From the NCBI GenBank assembly GCA_019594305.1, contig JAFDTZ010000004.1, positions 1-31,765 on the forward strand: a DNA stretch of 31,765 bases. Reading direction: 5' to 3'. Below the pieces are notes generated by a model that ran no database searches, was not told where the DNA came from, and was given only the letters and a program-made list of their open reading frames with translations. The DNA comes from Thermoplasmata archaeon. GTDB lineage: Archaea; Thermoplasmatota; Thermoplasmata; Halarchaeoplasmatales; Halarchaeoplasmataceae. The number at the start of each line of letters is the position of its first letter. Positions within the stretch are counted from its first letter, which is position 1. Made by a program: the position numbers and the translations under genes. Below, piece after piece: positions 1-7,915 of this stretch.

Positions 1-171
1 GACAAATTCATCGCAATTCCCATCAAAGACGGTGTGATCTTCAAGAGGATAAAAATAGACCTGGAAAAGGAATACAGTGAACTAAAAAAGAAGGTAAGGG
101 AGCGGTTCGAAGAGGAAGAGATCGATGAAGTCGAAGTCGAGAAAGCGGTAGAATGGGCGAGAGAAAATTGA
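1..171 (+). CDS. Antitoxin of PIN module, copy 1 (5' end outside window)
   Basis: This is the last 56 residues of a small charged protein, open from the first base of the window. It is almost identical to the complete copy at 7703-7915 (offset 7744 nt). The C-terminal half is rich in Lys and Glu and probably helical. It overlaps the following PIN gene by 19 nt, the usual antitoxin-toxin coupling. A role as antitoxin is inferred from position; I do not recognise the fold. Unlike its partner toxin, this reading frame is intact as far as it is visible. Confidence 0.7.
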   Translation, partial: DKFIAIPIKDGVIFKRIKIDLEKEYSELKKKVRERFEEEEIDEVEVEKAVEWAREN

Positions 172-566
172 AAGTAGTTCTGGATACAAACGTATTGATA
201 TCTGCTGTTGGTTGGTCGGGTCCTCCCGAAGAATGCTCGATCTATCCATGGAAGGGATAATAATCAATTTTCATAACAAAACCGATCATAGAAGAATTGA
301 TGGCGGTCATGGATTACCCTAAATTCAAATTTAAAGAAAAGGAAAAAGAACAATTTTTGGAAGTACTATTAGCAAATTCCGTTTTGGTAGAGCCAAAGGA
401 AAATATTAACATAATAAAGGAAGATCCCGATGACAACAAATTCTTAGAATGCGCGGTAGAAGCTTGCGCGGATTATATCATATCCGGAGATGCACATCTT
501 TTAAAATTACAACAATTCAGAGGAATAGAAATTCTTTCACCCAAAGAATTTTTAAGTGATTTATAA
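153..566 (+). pseudogene. PIN-domain toxin, copy 1, broken by two frameshifts
   Basis: Comparison with the intact copy at 7897-8322 shows one base missing near 234-236 (TGCTCG against TGCCTCG) and one extra T near 267-271 (four Ts against three). The shift brings TAA at 258-260 into frame, so translation from 153 stops after about 35 codons. After the second indel the original frame resumes and stays open to 566. The intact family is a PIN-fold RNase (COG1569-like) with acidic residues in VVLDTNVLIS, IIEEL, PDDNKFLE and ISGDAHLL; all four motifs are still encoded here but in two frames. The tail ends in LSDL, differing from copy 2. Either a real pseudogene or, less likely, two sequencing errors. 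Confidence 0.8.
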
Positions 567-763
567 TCCAAATTAATCGCATGTTTTAAAACCTTTATAT
601 TATAATATAATCTGTTTAATTTTTCACCAAAATCCCCCCTTCTTTATGATCTAACACTTATTTGACTAACTCTCATACCTTATAAGCCAGAAAAGAAAAT
701 TACAGAACAATACAACCAAAGAACCCCAATGTTTTAATAGGTTTTCTATCATGAGAAAATTAG

Positions 764-1795
764 ATGACAGACAGTCTTATCGATATTATAATTGAAGGGG
801 ATAGTGATGAAATTGGAGCTGGAGAGGTAGGCAAGGTACTCAAAGGTATCCAGGATACAGTATATGATATAGGCGAGTATGTCTTTTCGGGCACATATAG
901 AAAAAGTGGTCGGAGAGACCCGATAATACAAAAACGGACAAAATTGTATTTTGAAAAGGTTGAAAAGGGTAGTTTTTCGGCTGCGTTAAAGGGTGAAGAT
1001 CAAACCACCATTTACGGAAAAACTTTGATCGAGGAATCCGTAGGTTTGGTTGGAGAGATATTTGTTAATTTGAACAGCCTACCTTCAGACGAAATCGGCG
1101 AAATCATATCTAAAAAAATCGACGACCCCCTACAGACCTCTAGAATTCTTAATGATATACTTGATTTTTGGCCAGGCGGGGATAATTCATACGAATTAGA
1201 AGTAAATACATACGAACATAAGATCGGTAGACTAGATAAAGAAAAAAAAGCATCTATCTCAAAACTAGCGAAAGTAGATACGATCACTAAGTTAGAAAAA
1301 ACTTTTGGAGTTCTCAGTGCTGTGAGATATGTCCCAGATCAAACCTTCGAGATAAGAGGTCCAGACGGAAATATAAAATGCAAGTATATTGATAAACACA
1401 GGGATAAAATTGAATCGATGAAAGAAAAACCAGTGTTCGTACTCGGAGATGTTAAAGTAGATCAGGCTGGAAACATTAAAGAGATCGTGGAAATAGATGA
1501 TATTCGATTGATGGACAAAATAGAATTATCAAGGATCTTAACCGACGAGGGAGAATTAGACTTAAAAGAACCTACGATTGCAGAAGTTGATTTTGAGAAT
1601 AATACTTGGATATTTTCAAATCCAATTTTAAATATAATAGCAAGCGGTAAAAAATATGATGAAGCTCTTTCCTCGTTTCAAGAGCATTTTTATTACCTCT
1701 ACGAAACCTATTATTTGGGTGACCCAGACAACATGGAGGGACATGCATTAAAAATTCGTGAATATATATCTACTCTTTTAGGAGCGGATAAATAG
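764..1795 (+). CDS. Long protein with HicB-like C-terminal region, putative antitoxin
   Basis: A 343-residue soluble protein. The last 70 or so residues (from PTIAEVDFENNTWIFSNP on, with EALSSFQEHFYYLYETYYL) resemble small HicB-like antitoxins that sit beside HicA-like toxins. The first 260 residues are not recognised; they contain a GSFSAAL motif and alternate strands and helices. The next gene begins on the base after this stop codon, so the two are co-transcribed and probably coupled. A weak TATA-like TTTTAATA at 732-739 is about 28 nt before the ATG, so a leaderless start is likely; another AT-rich TTTATATT-type box lies near 591-600. The antitoxin role is inference from the tail and the neighbour. 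Homologues of this partner are usually about 70-100 residues, so the long N-terminal part is unusual. Confidence 0.6.
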   Translation: MTDSLIDIIIEGDSDEIGAGEVGKVLKGIQDTVYDIGEYVFSGTYRKSGRRDPIIQKRTKLYFEKVEKGSFSAALKGEDQTTIYGKTLIEESVGLVGEIFVNLNSLPSDEIGEIISKKIDDPLQTSRILNDILDFWPGGDNSYELEVNTYEHKIGRLDKEKKASISKLAKVDTITKLEKTFGVLSAVRYVPDQTFEIRGPDGNIKCKYIDKHRDKIESMKEKPVFVLGDVKVDQAGNIKEIVEIDDIRLMDKIELSRILTDEGELDLKEPTIAEVDFENNTWIFSNPILNIIASGKKYDEALSSFQEHFYYLYETYYLGDPDNMEGHALKIREYISTLLGADK

Positions 1796-2098
1796 ATGCC
1801 TTTAAAATCCAGAATAATCAAGGCTGGATTAGAGAATAAAGGCTTTATTATGGATAACCAAGGTCATCATATATATTTCAGAATGTTTGTGGATGGAAAG
1901 GATATAGGCGCATGGACATATATTAGTCATGGGCATAGTGATATCGGAGATGATCTATTATCGATGATGGCAAAACAATTAAAACTGAATAAGTCACAAC
2001 TAATAGATTTGATCGAATGCCCTATGAGTAAGGAAGAATTTTTAGAAGTATGGGATAACAACCAAAACGGCGATCTAAAAATACTTCACAGAGGGTAA
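1796..2098 (+). CDS. HicA-like small protein, putative toxin
   Basis: A 100-residue protein whose layout matches the HicA-like double-stranded-RNA-binding fold: N-terminal helix with LENKGF, then NQGHHIYFR giving the His region expected at the active site, a strand GKDIGAWTYISHGHSD, and a C-terminal segment LLSMMAKQLKLNKSQLIDLIECPMS typical of archaeal and bacterial relatives. HicA proteins are mRNA interferases held inactive by HicB. The start ATG directly follows the upstream stop codon. The call rests on remembered family pattern; it could also be a non-toxic relative. A hairpin with a T-run follows at 2129-2170. Confidence 0.55.
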   Translation: MPLKSRIIKAGLENKGFIMDNQGHHIYFRMFVDGKDIGAWTYISHGHSDIGDDLLSMMAKQLKLNKSQLIDLIECPMSKEEFLEVWDNNQNGDLKILHRG

Positions 2099-2128
2099 TG
2101 GCTCAACAGTATGAATGACTGATTTAGT

Positions 2129-2170
2129 ATATATTGAATACTCAATAAGATCCAATATATCTTTTTATTT
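2129..2170 (+). terminator. Hairpin plus T-run after the HicBA-like pair
   Basis: ATATATTG at 2129-2136 pairs with CAATATAT at 2153-2160, followed by CTTTTTATTT. A shorter alternative hairpin pairs 2132-2137 with 2142-2147. The gene pair ends 30 nt upstream. Confidence 0.45.
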
Positions 2171-2275
2171 ACTGAATTGAATATCTTGAACACATTTCAA
2201 TTTTCCTGAACACGTTTGGAAAACGTAACCCCCTGAACCTCCCTTTTCCCAACCAATTATCAACCGCCGTTCAAA

Positions 2276-2299
2276 ATGAAAACAACCCTTTTTTCATTC
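2276..2299 (-). terminator. Inverted repeat between convergent genes
   Basis: AATGAAAA at 2276-2283 pairs with TTTTCATT at 2292-2299, just past the 3' end of the minus-strand AbiEii-like gene; T-rich sequence lies on either strand. It could end transcription from both sides. Confidence 0.35.
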
Positions 2300-2308
2300 A
2301 AACTAACG

Positions 2309-3152
2309 TCAGATTTTTCGGGCTTGATCATACAAACGTTCTATGGCCGTTTTCAACGTGTCTTTATTGACATCGATCAAGTTGGAAGCGTTTCTAATAA
2401 CATCTTCATCGATGTTTTTCTTTAATTCTTCCAGATCGTTCCGGTCGATAATACGGGTGACATTCTCAAGCATTTTATTATAATCTTCAACATACCAAAG
2501 CAGGGCATAAAGATCACACACATCTTTCACCCTTTTATGTTCTTTATCCCTTTTTGGAATGGATCTGATCTTCATCGATGCCAATAGATCCGGGTCGCAT
2601 ATTTTGGGTGAAGCTTTTACATCCCATTCTGCATGGGATTCAAGGGGCTCGCATTTATTTTCAATAAAAGCCAGCTTTAACAAGGGGTCAGAAGGTGGAA
2701 CGAACCCGAAAACATTCTTAAAAACTTCCAATTCTTCCGTATCGGGTATGATATCTATGAACACGGGGAATAGATCATGCAATGGTAGTTTTTTCGAATC
2801 TTCTTCGGAAATAGGTTCACCCGTCTTTCTTTCAAAATGTTTAACGAAACCGAACCTACTTTTCTCATATCCCAACTCACCTTCTATGATCTTCATCATG
2901 TTCCAAACAGAGCTTTCTCTCATCTTCATCCCAAGAGGGATCGATATGGACACCAAGATCGATATCTCTGGAGCCGATGTAATCTCTATCGAATTCCTTT
3001 CTGAAATTTTCATTGGCATGATAGTAGACTGCCCATCCGCCAACTAAACACACTTGGAATTCCAACTCAGATAATATGGAAGCAAGTTCCTTTTTGGAGT
3101 AATTCGTAATAAATCCGCTGTAATATTCGGATACCATTTCACTCGACCCCAT
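2309..3152 (-). pseudogene. AbiEii-like nucleotidyltransferase toxin, frameshifted
   Basis: Two overlapping minus-strand frames form one gene. The first (from ATG at 3152) encodes the nucleotidyltransferase core with LVGGWAVYYHA and SRDIDLGVHID, the GG and DxD motifs of the MNT fold. The second frame continues from about 2930 with VWNMMKIIEGELGY to a C-terminal helical part and stops at 2309. A net extra base between about 2915 and 2932 separates them, so the protein would stop as a 91-residue piece. In AbiE (type IV) modules the toxin transfers nucleotides and the preceding gene encodes the antitoxin and repressor; here the preceding gene overlaps by 14 nt. Sequencing error or programmed shift cannot be excluded, though I see no slippery run at the site. 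Confidence 0.75.
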
Positions 3153-3732
3153 GATATTTTACCATCATTTTTTCAGCAGCGTCCTTACACGGTCCTCCTT
3201 CCAACCGCAGGTCCAAAATGAGTTGAGGCACGGATACCACATACAATCCCTCGATATTTTCGGCACCGTAAAATATGTGGTCATCGTTCAATCGTATTCT
3301 AGTGTTCCCCCCGCCTACCAATCCTGTCCTCTCGACGATATTTAGCCAGTCCGCTCTTTCACGTACGTAGAAATCGATCATGGACGGAAACAGGTAACCT
3401 TGACGAAGGTTCTCCCCCATATATGTTGTCAGAGCGTATTTGAGATCTGTATTTTTCAACAATTCTAACGTATTTTGTAGAGTGACTCTGATGTAACTCC
3501 CTTCTACATGAACATCTTCCCACTCTTCATAAATACCTTCGTGATCCAGGATTTTTGTATTTTCCAAAAGTCCTCTTTCCTCCAGCCTCGTGGTGTACTC
3601 TCTGCACCACGGCTCCGACACTTTAGCTTCTTTAGCGACCCTGTACTTTGTCATGCTGCCTGTCGAGGACAATAGCACTCTTAATATCCTCTCTTTCTTG
3701 AATCCCCTCTCTCTTTCCGGTTTTTCCAGCAC
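3139..3732 (-). CDS. AbiEi-like antitoxin/transcription regulator
   Basis: About 197 residues. The N-terminal 70 residues look like a winged helix (GSMTKYRVAKEAKVSEPW... LEERGLLEN). The C-terminal part has VSVPQLILDLRLEGGPCKDAAEKM, the pattern of the AbiEi C-terminal domain that binds and neutralises AbiEii. It overlaps the frameshifted nucleotidyltransferase by 14 nt. I chose the GTG at 3732 because a TATA box (TTTATAAATT on the coding strand, 3754-3764) is centred 26 nt upstream; an in-frame GTG at 3753 would sit inside the promoter. With the toxin broken, this antitoxin is probably an orphan. Confidence 0.7.
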   Translation of the reverse strand: MLEKPERERGFKKERILRVLLSSTGSMTKYRVAKEAKVSEPWCREYTTRLEERGLLENTKILDHEGIYEEWEDVHVEGSYIRVTLQNTLELLKNTDLKYALTTYMGENLRQGYLFPSMIDFYVRERADWLNIVERTGLVGGGNTRIRLNDDHIFYGAENIEGLYVVSVPQLILDLRLEGGPCKDAAEKMMVKYHGVE

Positions 3733-3753
3733 ATTACATAGATAAAACCACAC

Positions 3754-3764
3754 CTTTATAAATT
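3754..3764 (-). promoter_or_regulatory. TATA box of the AbiEi/AbiEii pair
   Basis: The coding strand reads AAATTTATAAAGG here, centred 26 nt before the GTG at 3732, consistent with a leaderless archaeal transcript. Confidence 0.5.
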
Positions 3765-3851
3765 TAACCTATGCATCGGTAATAACGTTCATTTAAATAC
3801 CTAACCTATGTAAAATACGTTACGTTGTAATCGTCCCACCTTTCTCTCCAA

Positions 3852-3980
3852 TTATCCTTTGTCCTTGAGCTTATCGATATTGTTTTCAACAACAGTGGTG
3901 CTTATTCCTATCTTCTCGGCCAGGGATGTGATCCACATCGTTGGATACTTTGAGAGCAAGACAGGATTTTGACTTACAAG
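3852..3980 (-). pseudogene. Helix-turn-helix fragment of a lost regulator
   Basis: The minus strand encodes an open segment with ITSLAEKIGISTTVVENNID followed by KLKDKG and a TAA at 3852-3854. This is the helix-turn-helix seen at the C-terminus of many Fic-type or AlbA-like regulator proteins (pattern ELAEKLGIS...V...I.KLKEKG). No start codon or remaining domain is visible, and the fragment abuts the end of the next gene. It is a relic. Confidence 0.5.
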
Positions 3981-4831
3981 ACCTTCCACTTGAAAACATG
4001 GTCGATCAAGTCCTTCTTTACCATGGGTCTATCCCTGGAAAAAATTCCTTCATCCCCCGGATATTCTATCAATCCGAACCGTTCCAACAACCGCTCGAAC
4101 ATCCTTGTTTCATAACATGATCTAAACAGTTTCTTTCCTGAAATAGATTCCCTGTCCGAAAACTCACTCAGAACCGATGGAAATGCCTTGAGGAATTTAT
4201 CCGAATAGAATTTCACTTTCCTAGGCTCATCACCATACTTCTGAACCAGGAATATTGAAAAACCAAAACCACCCTGGATGATATCCGCCTCCGAATGGTA
4301 GTCACTGTACGCCCAGTTGAATTTTTCAGTATGAGCTTTGAAAAGATATCTGAACCATTCCGAAGGGGATCTATTGTCCAGATACTCCTCGGCATTATCG
4401 GTCAATGATATAGACCCCTTATCCATACATGTGAATCCGATACGTTGTGTGAATACATTCATGAAATGTATGTAGTAAGACGCCTCTTCCCTCATAATGA
4501 GACGGTCCTTGAAGGCGAATCTGTCGCCTTCCAGAATATCCGCTTCACAGAGTTCCCTACAAAATTTTCTCGGCAGGTTTCCTTTTGCGGTCAATTTCAA
4601 CGGCTGCCGCTCCCTCAACATACCCAGATATTTCTTCATGTGTCGGCATATCCTAACGGACTCCACCCGTTCGTCATCGAGTTCCGGATTTAGGTACATG
4701 GGAGATCTTTCATCGTCGTAGGGGGTATAAAGAAGTCCGTGCATCTCGTTGGGCGTAAACCCCTCGAAATCATCAAGGGGGTATCTGTCCGTGGGCATAT
4801 TGAAACGGTCCATACCCGTATCATCATTCAT
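3974..4831 (-). CDS. Hypothetical protein with MHGLLY and LKLTAKGNLPRK motifs
   Basis: A 285-residue soluble protein. Residues near 25-40 contain FTPNEMHGLLYTPYD and residues near 75-90 contain PLKLTAKGNLPRKF, both features I recall from a widespread uncharacterised family often found with SEC-C motif or DUF6930-type proteins. The C-terminal half is probably helical, with LFRSCYETRMFERLLERFGLIEY resembling a winged-helix end. The ATG at 4831 is preferred over a TTG at 4840, because AAGGAG (4843-4848 on this strand) lies 11 nt before it. It follows the DUF7309/DUF6930-like gene by about 42 nt on the same strand, so the two form an operon. Function unknown. Confidence 0.75.
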   Translation of the reverse strand: MNDDTGMDRFNMPTDRYPLDDFEGFTPNEMHGLLYTPYDDERSPMYLNPELDDERVESVRICRHMKKYLGMLRERQPLKLTAKGNLPRKFCRELCEADILEGDRFAFKDRLIMREEASYYIHFMNVFTQRIGFTCMDKGSISLTDNAEEYLDNRSPSEWFRYLFKAHTEKFNWAYSDYHSEADIIQGGFGFSIFLVQKYGDEPRKVKFYSDKFLKAFPSVLSEFSDRESISGKKLFRSCYETRMFERLLERFGLIEYPGDEGIFSRDRPMVKKDLIDHVFKWKVL

Positions 4832-4873
4832 GGTGATCAAACTCCTTAGGCGTTTGCATTCTCGATCATTACC

Positions 4874-5914
4874 TCATTTGTAAAAATTGAACATGTGATT
4901 TTTAGCCTCATCCGCAACCTCGAGATGATCTGATTTGAATAACATGATTCCCATTTCTTTGGTAATGGGATACATCAAATTCAGGGCTTCTTCATCCGTG
5001 GCTATAATATTTTGAGGTAAAACACCCGACTGTTCCAGAACAGATATGAAATGGTCAACCATATCTTCATGGTAATCTTCAGGGTCACATGTGAAAAACG
5101 AGAGTATCATCCCCGAATCTTGTTCCACATACATGATCAGCTTGGGATAATACGGTCTTTCCGAGTTCTCCTGGACACCCTCGGGGCTGCGAAATACACC
5201 TATCTCCCACGTACCGCGATGTTCTTTATTGATAGTCTCTAAACGTTCCTTGTGGATCAGGACATCCGCCGGTTTGACATCGAATGCACAGTGTTCGGGT
5301 TCGATCCATTCGTCTTTCCATACGAACTCGTCCCCTTCTTTGTGGGGAACCCGTACCAGAAAACTATAACCTTCCTCTAAATAAAGCAGCTCGGGATCTT
5401 CCTCGACCTTCTTACACACCTCGATAGATTGCCACAAGGCGGTGGTCAGGGATCTGACATCCTTGGAATTCATAAACCACGGGTGATAGCCCGGTTTGTA
5501 ATCCCTGAATAAGGGCCATGCGTTGCGTCCTCTGAATTTGCGTCCTAACTTTTTGATGATCTTACGATCTCTTTCATCAAGATACTTTCTATCCTCAAAG
5601 GATGCCATCAAACAGTCGTTCATGTGTAACACATCGGTGTTATTCGGATCAACCTCTCCATACCTTAATTTCAGCAAACCATCCAACCCTTTGGATCCCC
5701 GGTAAACCGCTAGGGCGAAATGCTCTCCTCCTGCTCCCATTATACAGCAGTATCCTATCTCTCCTGTTTCGAGATCCTTCACACCGAATATATCATCATC
5801 CGACATGTGATCCCAGCATTCTTCCTTCTTGAACTGCTCCGCGGCATCGTAAAGCGCCTCCCATTCCTGGATCGACGGTTCCTTTTCACACATGATTTGG
5901 AGAATAATTATCAT
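4874..5914 (-). CDS. DUF7309/DUF6930-like two-domain protein
   Basis: A 346-residue protein. The N-terminal domain (about 15-140) has WEALYDAAEQFKKEECWDHM and ETGEIGYCCIMGAGGEHFAL, which I recall as DUF7309. The C-terminal domain (about 225-346) has YPKLIMYVEQDSGMILSF and a final region with IIATDEEALNLMYP typical of DUF6930. Domain names are from memory and should be checked. No catalytic motif is evident. A second possible start is ATG at 5893 (MCEKEPS). AT-rich ATATGATATAG at about 5963-5974 may be the promoter, which would leave a 25-nt leader. First gene of an operon with the LTAKGNLPRK protein. Confidence 0.75.
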   Translation of the reverse strand: MIIILQIMCEKEPSIQEWEALYDAAEQFKKEECWDHMSDDDIFGVKDLETGEIGYCCIMGAGGEHFALAVYRGSKGLDGLLKLRYGEVDPNNTDVLHMNDCLMASFEDRKYLDERDRKIIKKLGRKFRGRNAWPLFRDYKPGYHPWFMNSKDVRSLTTALWQSIEVCKKVEEDPELLYLEEGYSFLVRVPHKEGDEFVWKDEWIEPEHCAFDVKPADVLIHKERLETINKEHRGTWEIGVFRSPEGVQENSERPYYPKLIMYVEQDSGMILSFFTCDPEDYHEDMVDHFISVLEQSGVLPQNIIATDEEALNLMYPITKEMGIMLFKSDHLEVADEAKNHMFNFYK

Positions 5915-6042
5915 GGGTTATAACCATTTCGTCGATGAAATCCCTGTCTCCTCGTTAAAGAAACTATATCATATTTCCCGTCGAAAATATGCCTTTTATT
6001 GCTTCATAATTACACTATTGTTAATTTACAACTGACAAAACA

Positions 6043-6051
6043 CATATATAC
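6043..6051 (+). promoter_or_regulatory. TATA box of the intact AbiE pair
   Basis: CATATATAC is centred 27 nt before the ATG at 6074, fitting a leaderless transcript and deciding the start of the next gene. Confidence 0.55.
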
Positions 6052-6073
6052 ACCGATAGTGATCACCTATATA

Positions 6074-6826
6074 ATGGATCGACTGACCTTGGTAAAAAGA
6101 TTGGAATCCTCAAGTATCGCCGTGTTCACACCCGCTCAGATATCGGCCATATCGGAGCAAACAATAGAGAGTGCCAGAGTATTATTGAGCAGATTGGCCG
6201 ATGAGGGAACGATCGTGAGGGTGAAAAGGGGACATTACTGTTTACCGTCTTCGAACATCTTGAGCGTTGCATCCGGCATATATTCGCCTTCTTATGTATC
6301 GTTGTGGGCGGCCTTTGAGTACCATGGAACAACGACCCAGTCGCCTAGAATAATAGATGTGATCAACACCGACAGATCCGGTACATCGGAACTGTCCCTG
6401 GAAACCGGAAGATTCCGATTACGCTTCGTCAATACCCGTGGATCGTTATTGTACGGTATGGATAAGGTATACATGGACGGCAAAACTACATTCATCGCCG
6501 AGAAGGAAAAGGCGGTGATCGACGGTCTGTTGTTCAATGACTACGTCCCCCTGGGTGAGGTTGTTGAGGCGATCAAAGACGGGATAGACGGTAAAAAGGC
6601 CATGGAATATGCAAGGAGATGTGGAAAGCAGGTGGTCATCAAACGTCTGGGTTATCTGTTAAGCCAAGAAGGTATTCAATTAGATCCCATTGAAATCTCC
6701 AAAACTTACGTTCCCTTGGACCCTTCATTTCCTCGTAGAGGAACTTACGATCCAAAATGGAGGGTAATAGATAACACAGCGGAAGTTAAAAGAAAAATAA
6801 CTTCCACATACAGGAGGCAAAGATGA
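6074..6826 (+). CDS. AbiEi-type antitoxin (COG5340-like)
   Basis: A 250-residue protein. Residues 1-65 form a winged helix (IAVFTPAQISAISEQTIESA, then LLSRLADEGTIVRVKRGHY), followed by the AbiEi core with SVASGIYSPSYVSLWAAFEY and the IAEKEKAVIDGLLF motif. In AbiE type IV systems this protein represses its own promoter and neutralises the nucleotidyltransferase. The ATG at 6074 is chosen over an in-frame ATG at 5999 because of the TATA box at 6043-6051 and because the extra residues look non-coding. The downstream toxin overlaps by 4 nt (ATGA). Both genes are intact, in contrast to the AbiE-like pair at 2309-3732. Confidence 0.85.
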   Translation: MDRLTLVKRLESSSIAVFTPAQISAISEQTIESARVLLSRLADEGTIVRVKRGHYCLPSSNILSVASGIYSPSYVSLWAAFEYHGTTTQSPRIIDVINTDRSGTSELSLETGRFRLRFVNTRGSLLYGMDKVYMDGKTTFIAEKEKAVIDGLLFNDYVPLGEVVEAIKDGIDGKKAMEYARRCGKQVVIKRLGYLLSQEGIQLDPIEISKTYVPLDPSFPRRGTYDPKWRVIDNTAEVKRKITSTYRRQR

Positions 6827-7581
6827 ATAGAGAAGAGCTTAAACAGTATATCGGCGTGACCGCCTTCTCCCTGGGTCACGTTGAGAAGGATTATTTTCAA
6901 CATATAGTGTTGAGTGCTCTTTCGAGAAGATGGGGATCTTACTTGGTGTTCAAAGGTGGCACGGCGCTACAAAAGATCGGGTTGCTGCCGCGATTCAGTG
7001 AAGATCTAGATTTTACGGAAAACAAGGATATTTCCATAGATACTATAGCCGAGAACGTGGTTAGAGCCATAGAGTCATATAATTACCCTGTGGAAACAGA
7101 CGATCTAACAGATACGGAAATGACCGCAGGATTCCGGGTGAAGATACGGGGGCCTTTATACCGAAATAACAGAGGTATTTGTACCATCAGGGTAGAGATA
7201 AGCAGAAGAGAAGAAGTCCTTATCGACCCGGAAGTCGAAGAGATAAACCCACCATACAAAGATGTGCTTCCCTATGTGGTCAGGGTAATGGACAAGGATG
7301 AGATAACTGCTGAAAAGATCCGTGCGGTGATGACCAGGGATAAGGTGAGGGACCTTTACGACCTGTACATGTTGATAGAACACGGAGCGAGCCTCGATAG
7401 AGATCTAATAGAAAAGAAACTGAAATTTTACGATATCACCCTTGATCCATCGGATGTTGCGGACAGATGCGAAGAGCTGGCGGAAAGATGGGATAAAGAC
7501 CTGAGCAGCTTGATGGAAACGGTCCCTTCGAAGGAAAATGCCCTGGCTAAGGTTATCTCAAAGTTAAATAAAATCGGTTAA
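6823..7581 (+). CDS. AbiEii-type nucleotidyltransferase toxin (COG2253-like)
   Basis: A 252-residue protein with the nucleotidyltransferase motifs LVFKGGTALQKI (GG at 45-46) and FSEDLDFT (D61, D63), then TAEKIRAVMTRDKVRDLYDL (162-181), the Lys/Arg-RDLYDLY signature of the AbiEii/AbiGii family. Family members transfer nucleotides to RNA targets and cause growth arrest unless held by the antitoxin. Start ATG overlaps the antitoxin stop by 4 nt. All key motifs are present, so the pair looks functional. Confidence 0.87.
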   Translation: MNREELKQYIGVTAFSLGHVEKDYFQHIVLSALSRRWGSYLVFKGGTALQKIGLLPRFSEDLDFTENKDISIDTIAENVVRAIESYNYPVETDDLTDTEMTAGFRVKIRGPLYRNNRGICTIRVEISRREEVLIDPEVEEINPPYKDVLPYVVRVMDKDEITAEKIRAVMTRDKVRDLYDLYMLIEHGASLDRDLIEKKLKFYDITLDPSDVADRCEELAERWDKDLSSLMETVPSKENALAKVISKLNKIG

Positions 7582-7702
7582 ACCGCGATTTCAATTCAAC
7601 TATCCCCTTCATACCTACGAAATTAAGCAAAAATAGCAGGATCACCTGATCTTAAACGTTGATAGACGATGTGGTAAAGATGTCCGAAAAAGACAGCTCG
7701 TC

Positions 7703-7915
7703 GTGCCGAAAGAGCCCTGGGAGAAGGAACACCTTGAGCCCTCGGACAAATTCATCGCAATTCCCATCAAAGACGGTGTGATCTTCAAGAGGATAAAAAT
7801 AGACCTGGAAAAGGAATACAGTGAACTAAAAAAGAAAGTAAGAGCGCGTTTCGAAGAAGAAGGGATCGATGAAGAAGAAGTCGATAAAGCGGTAGAATGG
7901 GCGAGAGAAAATTAA
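7703..7915 (+). CDS. Antitoxin of PIN module, copy 2
   Basis: A 70-residue acidic/basic protein, near identical from residue 15 on to the partial gene at 1-171. It precedes and overlaps the PIN gene by 19 nt. The indicated start is GTG at 7703. An ATG at 7679 opens a short different frame whose first codons (MSEKD) look antitoxin-like, so a small frameshift near 7700 could have altered the true N-terminus. The antitoxin role is inferred from order and overlap. Confidence 0.7.
   Translation: MPKEPWEKEHLEPSDKFIAIPIKDGVIFKRIKIDLEKEYSELKKKVRARFEEEGIDEEEVDKAVEWAREN

Larger units (their letters stand above)
1..645 (+). repeat. Direct repeat copy A carrying the PIN toxin-antitoxin pair
   Basis: Bases 1-645 match 7745-8327 closely: the antitoxin end, the PIN gene and a C-rich stretch followed by TTCTTT and GATCTAA. 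Copy A has about 75 extra bases after the AATTTTT at 549, ending at a second AATTTTT near 618; copy B lacks them. The left end of the repeat lies outside the window. Confidence 0.8.

Noticed and set aside
297..566. Independent 89-residue gene starting at 297
   Set aside because: It is the 3' part of the frameshifted PIN gene, as shown by alignment to 7897-8322; the ATG is internal.
2559..3047. 162-codon plus-strand ORF opposite the AbiEii-like gene
   Set aside because: It is antisense to a recognisable nucleotidyltransferase and has no protein-like pattern; it is a shadow.
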